Of a DNA stretch of 47,108 nt, positions 42,354-47,108 are shown in pieces (position 1 is the first letter of the stretch; each line of letters opens with the position of its first letter). The translations under genes were made by a program, and so were the position numbers. Source of the DNA: an uncultured Saprospiraceae bacterium (GTDB lineage Bacteria > Bacteroidota > Bacteroidia > Chitinophagales > Saprospiraceae); assembly GCA_937941095.1 (NCBI GenBank), contig CALDYJ010000034.1, positions 1-47,108 of the forward strand. The letters run 5' to 3'. The notes under the pieces are model-generated. The model did no database searches, was not told the origin of the DNA, and was given only the letters and a program-made list of their open reading frames with translations.

Positions 42354-42986
42354 TTAGACCGGAAGCACAAATACTCTAAGCACTAAAGCTATCCCAAACA
42401 ATACGAGCAATACACCGGTAACTTTTCGTACCCATTGCACATGAATAGGTTTTAGAAATTTTCTTATCTTTTTGGAAAGTATAACTTTCAAAGAATCTGT
42501 GATAATAATGACAAACATGATGCTCCCAAAGAAAAGCATAGCTTCTTGGAGGCTTAAATCTTGTGCCAATACAACGGTGCTCATCACACTAAACCAAAAG
42601 AAAACAGTAAAAGGGTTTATGGTATTAATAAGAAAGCCTTTGAGCCAAAGCGTTATATAAGAATTGTATCTTTTTGTTTCTTGCCCTTTTTCGAAGAACG
42701 GTGCTTTTGAAAAAACTGTCCCAATACCAAAAGCTATTAGAATAATAGAACCTATGATACCTGTCCAAACGGTGAAAGATTGATTTTCGATGATCTCAGC
42801 TGCATAGCTCACTCCAAAATACACGAAAGCAATGTATAAGAAATCACTAATCCAAATCCCTGTACAAACCGTCAATCCAGCCTTTAAGCCTTCTTCTACA
42901 CCAGTTTGAATAAGCGTGAAGAATATTGGACCAATTAAAAAGGTCAATACAATACCAAGCTTAATTCCTTCCCAAACAAGATCCAT
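42354..42986 (-). CDS. LysE-family amino acid exporter
   Basis: 210 residues from ATG 42986. The longer frame to 43049 would overlap the preceding gene and puts a non-membrane tail before the first helix. Six hydrophobic helices follow the LysE/RhtB plan: GIKLGIVLTFLIGPIFFTLIQTGVEEG at the N-terminus, a mid-chain KGFLINTINPFTVFFWFSV corresponding to the family's N-P-x-x-x-x-F/W motif, and a final GVLLVLFGIALVL helix. Members export basic or neutral amino acids; substrate here is unknown. Last gene of the scpA-led row, 7 bases after the YjbQ gene. Confidence 0.88.
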   Translation of the reverse strand: MDLVWEGIKLGIVLTFLIGPIFFTLIQTGVEEGLKAGLTVCTGIWISDFLYIAFVYFGVSYAAEIIENQSFTVWTGIIGSIILIAFGIGTVFSKAPFFEKGQETKRYNSYITLWLKGFLINTINPFTVFFWFSVMSTVVLAQDLSLQEAMLFFGSIMFVIIITDSLKVILSKKIRKFLKPIHVQWVRKVTGVLLVLFGIALVLRVFVLPV

Positions 42987-42993
42987 ACACCTA

Positions 42994-43404
42994 TTAACTG
43001 TAAATGGTAGCAACAAGTTTTCGTCTACCACCATGATTTCTAAATTCACATAAATATATACCTTGCCAGGTTCCTAAGTTTAATCTACCATCGCTAATTG
43101 GGATAGTAACCGAAGAGCCGACAATAGTGGATTTAATGTGTGCAGGCATATCGTCAGGTCCTTCCATGGTATGCGTAAGGTAAGAAGCATTTTCTGGAGC
43201 TATTCTATTGAAAACAGATTCAAAATCCACTCTAACAGAAGGATCAGCATTTTCATTGATGCTCAATCCCGCAGATGTATGTTTGATGAATAAATGAAAA
43301 ATCCCTTTTTCCGGGACTTGGCCAATATTGATGATGACAAGATCAGTGATGATGTGAAAGCCACGTGGAAATGGATCTAGTGAAAATTCATATTGATTGA
43401 CCAT
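42994..43404 (-). CDS. YjbQ / UPF0047 family protein
   Basis: 136 residues with the three family motifs: HTSAGLSINENADPSVRVD, LTHTMEGPDDMPAHIKS and GTWQGIYLCEFRNHGG. These carry the conserved His and Glu/Asp residues of the single-domain UPF0047 trimer. E. coli YjbQ has a promiscuous thiamine phosphate synthase activity, and the family is often annotated as secondary thiamine-phosphate synthase; the true role is unsettled. Cytosolic. It is 6 bases after the DUF6089 gene and 7 before the LysE gene, clearly in an operon. Confidence 0.92.
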   Translation of the reverse strand: MVNQYEFSLDPFPRGFHIITDLVIINIGQVPEKGIFHLFIKHTSAGLSINENADPSVRVDFESVFNRIAPENASYLTHTMEGPDDMPAHIKSTIVGSSVTIPISDGRLNLGTWQGIYLCEFRNHGGRRKLVATIYS

Positions 43405-43410
43405 TAAGTA

Positions 43411-44247
43411 TTAGTAGGTTACTCCAGGGCAAGTAATGCCTCCAAAATAATAAACAACATTCACCGTAAGGAAGCTGTAAAAATCATTATCGGTACTATT
43501 ACCTCTTTGTCGACCTGTCTCTCCAATGGGGACTTCTGCTACTTCAACGGATCTATCAGCAAGCATAACAGATAGCTCTCCTCTTAAGCCCTCAAGGTCA
43601 TCGTAATCAGGATAAGAAGTGCTGACATCGTCTAAGTAATCTGTGAATAAATACCTAGCACTTAATTCGACTTCGATGCTCCACTCAAAAGATAAAGAAA
43701 CTTTAATTCCACCTCCGTAAGTTAGGCCCATGTCAATGGTATTGTATTCTTCACCAATAAACTGACCTTCTGTTCCTAAAGGTCTCAAGTCATGCCAGAC
43801 GCCATCTAATTCTGCCTGAGGATTATAGGTGTAAACATTAAAACCTCCAAAAAGGTATGGGGTATAAAACTTATCTCTTGAACCATGATTGTAAGGCAAA
43901 AAGTTGAATTCAAAATGAGAAGTAATGTCTCCTACATTAGATCTGAATGATAAGTTTCTTAAATTTTCGAAATTGTTTTCTGAGTTTTCATCAGAGCCAC
44001 TGATTTGGCCATAATGCAATCCTAAAGCCCAAGCTATTCTATTGTTAAAATTATATCGGGCAAAAACTTTACCGCCTATCCCGATGGCATTTATCTCATT
44101 GTCTGTATTTAAGTCTCCAAAGTAATGAGTCATGCCAAGACCGGCACCAGTTTCCCATCCCTTTTGCGCAAAAGAAGAAAGGGAGATAGAAAATAAAAAA
44201 ATCAGAATAGTTACTCTAAGCACGATATATGTTTTGAATATGTTCAA
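43411..44247 (-). CDS. DUF6089-family outer-membrane beta-barrel protein
   Basis: 278 residues. Signal peptide about 1-27 (ending SSFAQ), then GWETGAGLGMTHYFGDLNT, which is typical of the DUF6089 family, and alternating amphipathic strands to the C-terminus (FLTVNVVYYFGGITCPGVTY). The nearest characterised relative that I recall is PorG of the Porphyromonas type IX secretion system, usually found beside uppS and bamA; here the neighbours are different (scpA lipoprotein, YjbQ), so this may be a paralog with another job. It probably sits in the outer membrane. Confidence is good for barrel and family, low for a T9SS role. Confidence 0.75.
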   Translation of the reverse strand: MNIFKTYIVLRVTILIFLFSISLSSFAQKGWETGAGLGMTHYFGDLNTDNEINAIGIGGKVFARYNFNNRIAWALGLHYGQISGSDENSENNFENLRNLSFRSNVGDITSHFEFNFLPYNHGSRDKFYTPYLFGGFNVYTYNPQAELDGVWHDLRPLGTEGQFIGEEYNTIDMGLTYGGGIKVSLSFEWSIEVELSARYLFTDYLDDVSTSYPDYDDLEGLRGELSVMLADRSVEVAEVPIGETGRQRGNSTDNDFYSFLTVNVVYYFGGITCPGVTY

Positions 44248-44290
44248 TAGGGCTGCAATTTACTTAAAACGGCAAATCAAAGCGTTTATT

Positions 44291-44929
44291 TTAAGATCTT
44301 CCTTCAACTAAATCTCTCCCTGCTTGCGAAAAAACTTCTAAATCAGCTAATAGTACTTTTGCTTGCGATGCTATGTTGTTTAATTCCGTCACGTTTTGCT
44401 CTAATTTCTGTCGAATTGAGCTAGCAACTAAAACCATATGGAAGTCATTGCCTGATTTTAATACAGTAGTTACTTTATTAATGGCTTTGTCTGCTTCAAC
44501 AAATGTTTTCTGCCACTTTCGTTCCAATTCTTTGTTTTTGGCCAATTCATCTCTTTTAAGGTCTTCATTGTTGATGTTGTTCGATAAGCCATTGAGTTCT
44601 TCGAAATAAGCATTAGAACTGTTTCCTATGTTTTCGAAATCTCCTTTTAGCTTATTGTATCGACTCATTATGCTTCTCCATTCTTTTTCGAAGTCTTTAG
44701 AAACTTCAGGAATGTCAGGGTTTTCAGCTTGCAAAGCATTGCCAGCTGTTTCTAAACTCTCAACAAGTTTGGAACTTAGTTTTTCTCTGTTCTTGTCAAA
44801 TGAATCTAAGTTGGTTTTTAAGATTTCACCATGTTTGAGCGCAGACCTTGTCGTCCTAGTCCTGCAGCTGCCTAAAATTAAAAGACTTAAAGCGATGATG
44901 AGTACTTTTATGTTTAGTAAGTTTTTCAT
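44291..44929 (-). CDS. Helical lipoprotein, DUF2959-like layout
   Basis: 212 residues. Signal peptide with LILGSC gives C22 as lipidated cysteine. The remainder is a charged, all-helical, coiled-coil-like chain: long helices around EKLSSKLVESLETAGNALQ, FEKEWRSIMSRYNKL, ELERKWQKTFVEADKAI and SSIRQKLEQNVTELNNIASQ. The order of an E-W-x-x-x-x-x-x-Y helix and a later VLKSGNDFHMVL helix resembles DUF2959 lipoproteins, but this is a weak recollection. Its start is 10 bases after the scpA stop, so it is co-transcribed with scpA. No catalytic motif is visible. Confidence 0.65.
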   Translation of the reverse strand: MKNLLNIKVLIIALSLLILGSCRTRTTRSALKHGEILKTNLDSFDKNREKLSSKLVESLETAGNALQAENPDIPEVSKDFEKEWRSIMSRYNKLKGDFENIGNSSNAYFEELNGLSNNINNEDLKRDELAKNKELERKWQKTFVEADKAINKVTTVLKSGNDFHMVLVASSIRQKLEQNVTELNNIASQAKVLLADLEVFSQAGRDLVEGRS

Positions 44930-44939
44930 TTCTTATAGT

Positions 44940-45716
44940 TTATTCTTCTTCGTTTATACTGCTTTCATCTTCATTGCCTTCTATTCTTTCTATCCAAAAA
45001 TTATTGACCCCCGTTCTTTCTATGATGTACATTTTTTGTCTACTTATTAATTCCAATAAGGCTAAAAAGGTAATGACAGCATGGATACGACTTTCACAAC
45101 TACCAAAGACTTCATCAAATTCCTTTTTCTCTCCAAGTTTGATTTTGCCTAAAAGAAATATTTGTTGTCCTTGTACGGTGTGGTTGTATCGATATACTTT
45201 GTGAACCGATTTACGCTTTCTGTCTTCTACGCGAAGTACAACTCTTTCAAAAGCTTTAAGTAATTTGAATAGTGTTAAGGATTCCAATTCAACATCTACC
45301 AAGGCAATCTCGGCTATGTTCTTCAGCTCATGATTTGTGTTCCCTCTCGGATTTTTTTCTGATTGACTTACTTCCTTCGATTTAAACTCTTCAAGTACGC
45401 TTTTGTAGCGTTTGTATTCAAGCAGTCTTTGGACCAGCTCTTCTCTTGGGTCAATTTCATTTCCTTCTTCATCTATCTCTTTTCTAGGCAGCAAGAGTTT
45501 TGCTTTAATCCTCATCAAAGTCGCAGCCACTAAAATGAATTCACTGGCTAGGTCTATGTTTAAAGAGTCCATTTGACGAATATAGGCTAGGAAGTCATCG
45601 GCTATTCTCGCAATAGGAATGTCATGAATATCCAGTTCATCTCGCTCAATAAAGAACAAAAGAAGGTCAAATGGCCCCTCAAATTGAGGTAATTTTATAG
45701 TATACGTTTGCGACAT
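44940..45716 (-). CDS. scpA: Segregation and condensation protein A
   Basis: 258 residues, a kleisin that joins the SMC heads and binds ScpB to compact and separate chromosomes. The N-terminal FEGPFDLLLFFIERDELDIHDIPIARI is the classic ScpA start that contacts the SMC neck; ASEFILVAATLMRIKAKLLLP follows, then a charged linker (residues 105-150) and the C-terminal winged helix (HAVITFLALLELISRQKMYI) that binds the SMC cap. Normal length. No scpB is nearby. It is the first gene of a five-gene minus-strand row, divergent from the methyltransferase gene. Confidence 0.94.
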   Translation of the reverse strand: MSQTYTIKLPQFEGPFDLLLFFIERDELDIHDIPIARIADDFLAYIRQMDSLNIDLASEFILVAATLMRIKAKLLLPRKEIDEEGNEIDPREELVQRLLEYKRYKSVLEEFKSKEVSQSEKNPRGNTNHELKNIAEIALVDVELESLTLFKLLKAFERVVLRVEDRKRKSVHKVYRYNHTVQGQQIFLLGKIKLGEKKEFDEVFGSCESRIHAVITFLALLELISRQKMYIIERTGVNNFWIERIEGNEDESSINEEE

Positions 45717-45838
45717 TTACTTTTTTTAAACTATTATTTTCAAGCAATTATTGGCCGAAAGGCAATAAAATAAAGGATTTATCACGATTTAATGACATAT
45801 ATTCGCGATATACCTAAAAAGCAAAAATAGGGAATAAA

Positions 45839-46540
45839 TTGGAGAAGAAATTATATTTAATACCAACACCCATTACAGAAAATGGGCTCAAAGATTTACC
45901 ACAGGCTACTATTGAAATAATCAGGTCTTTGGACACCTTTATCGTAGAAAATGCCAGAACAGCAAGGCGATTTATCAAGACTTGTGAACCACCTAAAGCT
46001 ATTCAAGATTTGAACATTATAGAAATGGATAAGCACGCAAAATCCTTTGAATCAAATTTGTTGAGTGAAGCTTTAAAATCTGCTGATCAGATAGGCTTGT
46101 TATCTGAAGCGGGCTGCCCAGCAGTTGCAGATCCTGGTCATCAAATTGTCTTGCAAGCTCATCAGCAAAACATGGAGATCCTGCCCTTAGTAGGTCCATC
46201 TTCTATATTACTTGCCTTGATGGCATCAGGAATGAATGGTCAAGAATTTCAATTTCATGGCTATCTAAATGTCAAAAAAGAATTATTACCAAAAGATTTC
46301 AGACGATTAGAACAGTTGAAAAAATCGACAGGGGCAACTCAATTATTTATTGAAGCACCATACCGCAATATAAAATTGATTGAAACAGCTTTGAAAACCT
46401 TAGACCCAAACACATTGTTCTGTATAGCTGCCAATATTAGCGGCGATAAGCAATACATAAAAACAAAAAAAATTAAAGATTGGAGAAACAGCAAAATCCC
46501 TGAAATACATAAGATTCCTTGTCTTTTTCTAATAGGATAA
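45839..46540 (+). CDS. RsmI-related SAM-dependent methyltransferase (tetrapyrrole methylase family), TTG start
   Basis: 233 residues. Family blocks of RsmI (16S rRNA cytidine 2'-O-methyltransferase): LYLIPTPI at the start, IGLLSEAGCPAVADPGHQIVLQAH in the SAM-binding loop region, LPLVGPSSILLALMASGMNGQEFQFHGYL, and LFIEAPYRNIKLI. It is shorter than RsmI (about 280-290) and lacks the C-terminal helical extension, like the second RsmI-like protein often annotated in Bacteroidota, so its rRNA target is uncertain. The reading frame has a stop at 45815-45817 and no ATG or GTG before LYLIPTPI; the only standard start is TTG at 45839, an unusual choice here. Divergent from scpA. Confidence 0.85.
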   Translation: MEKKLYLIPTPITENGLKDLPQATIEIIRSLDTFIVENARTARRFIKTCEPPKAIQDLNIIEMDKHAKSFESNLLSEALKSADQIGLLSEAGCPAVADPGHQIVLQAHQQNMEILPLVGPSSILLALMASGMNGQEFQFHGYLNVKKELLPKDFRRLEQLKKSTGATQLFIEAPYRNIKLIETALKTLDPNTLFCIAANISGDKQYIKTKKIKDWRNSKIPEIHKIPCLFLIG

Positions 46541-46647
46541 TGACAGCTAAATTTTCTATATTTTTTATCATTATATCAAACTTTCCATGGCATATAAATT
46601 GAGGAAATATTCTTTTAGGCTTATAACTATTGAGAATATTATCGTCG

Positions 46648-47108
46648 ATGAAGGTGCAAAAGGTTTTTATATTCAGTTTTATTATTGTCGCAATAATTAG
46701 TTGTGCTAAAGTTTATTACAGCCCAGATATAAATCATAAGGCCAATGCTCATCAAATGATTAGCATTATGCCACCCGTCATAAGTATACAAGCAATGGAG
46801 GATGGTGACTATAGTGTTTATAAAAGGCAAATGGGAATAGAGTCTCAACGCTTTCATAGTGAAATGTGTACATGGCTTAGTAATTACAACATTAATGGAA
46901 ACTTAAGTGTAGAGATCCAAGATCCTGAAATCACGTATGAAACTTTAACAGCATTAGGTTACTTTAAAGGAGCACCATTAAACATTTCAGAAGTATGTGA
47001 GGCTTTGGAGGTAGATGGAATGCTTACTTCTTTTTATGGTTTAGAGAACCCTATTACCTTTTCAGGAGATGACTTGGCAAAGCAAGTTGGGATAAAATCG
47101 AATAATGC
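46648..47108 (+). CDS. Putative lipoprotein, 3' end outside window
   Basis: An ATG at 46648 opens a frame of 153 codons that runs off the right edge without a stop. It begins with a type II signal peptide (basic MKVQK, hydrophobic FIFSFIIVAII, then SC with C19 as the likely lipidated residue). Downstream, HQMISIMPPVISIQ and a following acidic-helical stretch recall envelope lipoproteins that open with an 'ILP' strand (LpoB- or TolB-N-like), but this is only a resemblance. An AT-rich inverted repeat (AATATTCT 46606-46613 with AGAATATT 46633-46640) ends 7 bases before the ATG. Function unknown. Confidence 0.7.
   Translation, partial: MKVQKVFIFSFIIVAIISCAKVYYSPDINHKANAHQMISIMPPVISIQAMEDGDYSVYKRQMGIESQRFHSEMCTWLSNYNINGNLSVEIQDPEITYETLTALGYFKGAPLNISEVCEALEVDGMLTSFYGLENPITFSGDDLAKQVGIKSNN

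Noticed and set aside
42987..43049. Longer LysE start at 43049
   Set aside because: It would overlap the YjbQ gene by 56 bases and add a polar tail ahead of the first helix; the ATG at 42986, 7 bases after the YjbQ stop, fits the family start.
44628..45050. 140-codon plus-strand frame across the lipoprotein/scpA junction
   Set aside because: It is antisense to two well-supported genes, spans their boundary, and has the Ser/Phe/Leu-rich composition typical of a shadow frame.
1..47108. tRNA, rRNA, CRISPR, integrase, IS element or toxin-antitoxin genes
   Set aside because: Intergenic regions were read on both strands. No cloverleaf, repeat-spacer array, transposase or toxin-like small ORF pair was recognised.

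Overview
The window is a 47.1 kb, AT-rich stretch of a Bacteroidota chromosome. The evidence is several large TonB-dependent receptors with an N-terminal carboxypeptidase-regulatory-like domain, a T9SS-type secreted protein next to a PorV/PorQ-family protein, many short-signal lipoproteins, families common in this phylum (DUF4197, DUF4286, DUF6089, DUF547), little Shine-Dalgarno signal, and several promoter matches to the TTG/TTTG plus TAnnTTTG type. The style of the secreted protein and the 1250-residue receptors suggests a Saprospiraceae-like lineage, but that placement is inference. I found no tRNA, rRNA, CRISPR array, IS element or phage gene. This reads as core chromosome with a few lineage-specific modules.

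Layout. 1-5717 (+): end of a purine nucleoside phosphorylase gene, a heptamer repeat, a DUF1569 protein, uvrA, a GH3-family adenylating enzyme and a small partner. 5705-6406 (-): a lipoprotein. 6732-20727 (+): two paralogous TonB-dependent receptors, separated by a 2-hydroxyacid dehydrogenase and a 46-bp perfect palindrome. The second receptor heads an operon with a 1337-residue T9SS-type protein and a PorV/PorQ-family protein. 20928-21805 (+): greA and a HIT hydrolase. 25593-21880 (-): an ECF sigma factor overlapping a protein with a cytoplasmic repeat domain, one transmembrane helix and a predicted outer-membrane barrel (dual-membrane anti-sigma layout), then two lipoproteins. 25864-26379 (+): an OmpH/Skp chaperone. 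30400-26381 (-): DUF4286, MFS transporter, acyl-CoA dehydrogenase and a site-2-type protease. 30480-31115 (+): a CAT-like acyltransferase. 37720-31118 (-): a TPR protein, a third TonB-dependent receptor and a TPR-adenylate cyclase in an operon-like row. 37898-42242 (+): aconitase, ruvC, a FolB-CWC fusion and a DUF4197 lipoprotein. 45716-42354 (-): scpA, a lipoprotein, a DUF6089 barrel, a YjbQ-family protein and a LysE-family exporter. 45839-47108 (+): an RsmI-related methyltransferase with a TTG start and a truncated lipoprotein gene.

Most interesting modules: (1) the receptor / T9SS-type protein / PorV-family triad with its duplicated orphan receptor; (2) the ECF sigma factor with a dual-membrane anti-sigma candidate carrying four Trp-centred repeats; (3) the TPR / TonB receptor / adenylate cyclase operon; (4) the back-to-back perfect inverted repeats, the second of which buries the dehydrogenase start codon; (5) the FolB-CWC fusion. 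All functions come from reading motifs and recalling families; no database search was possible.
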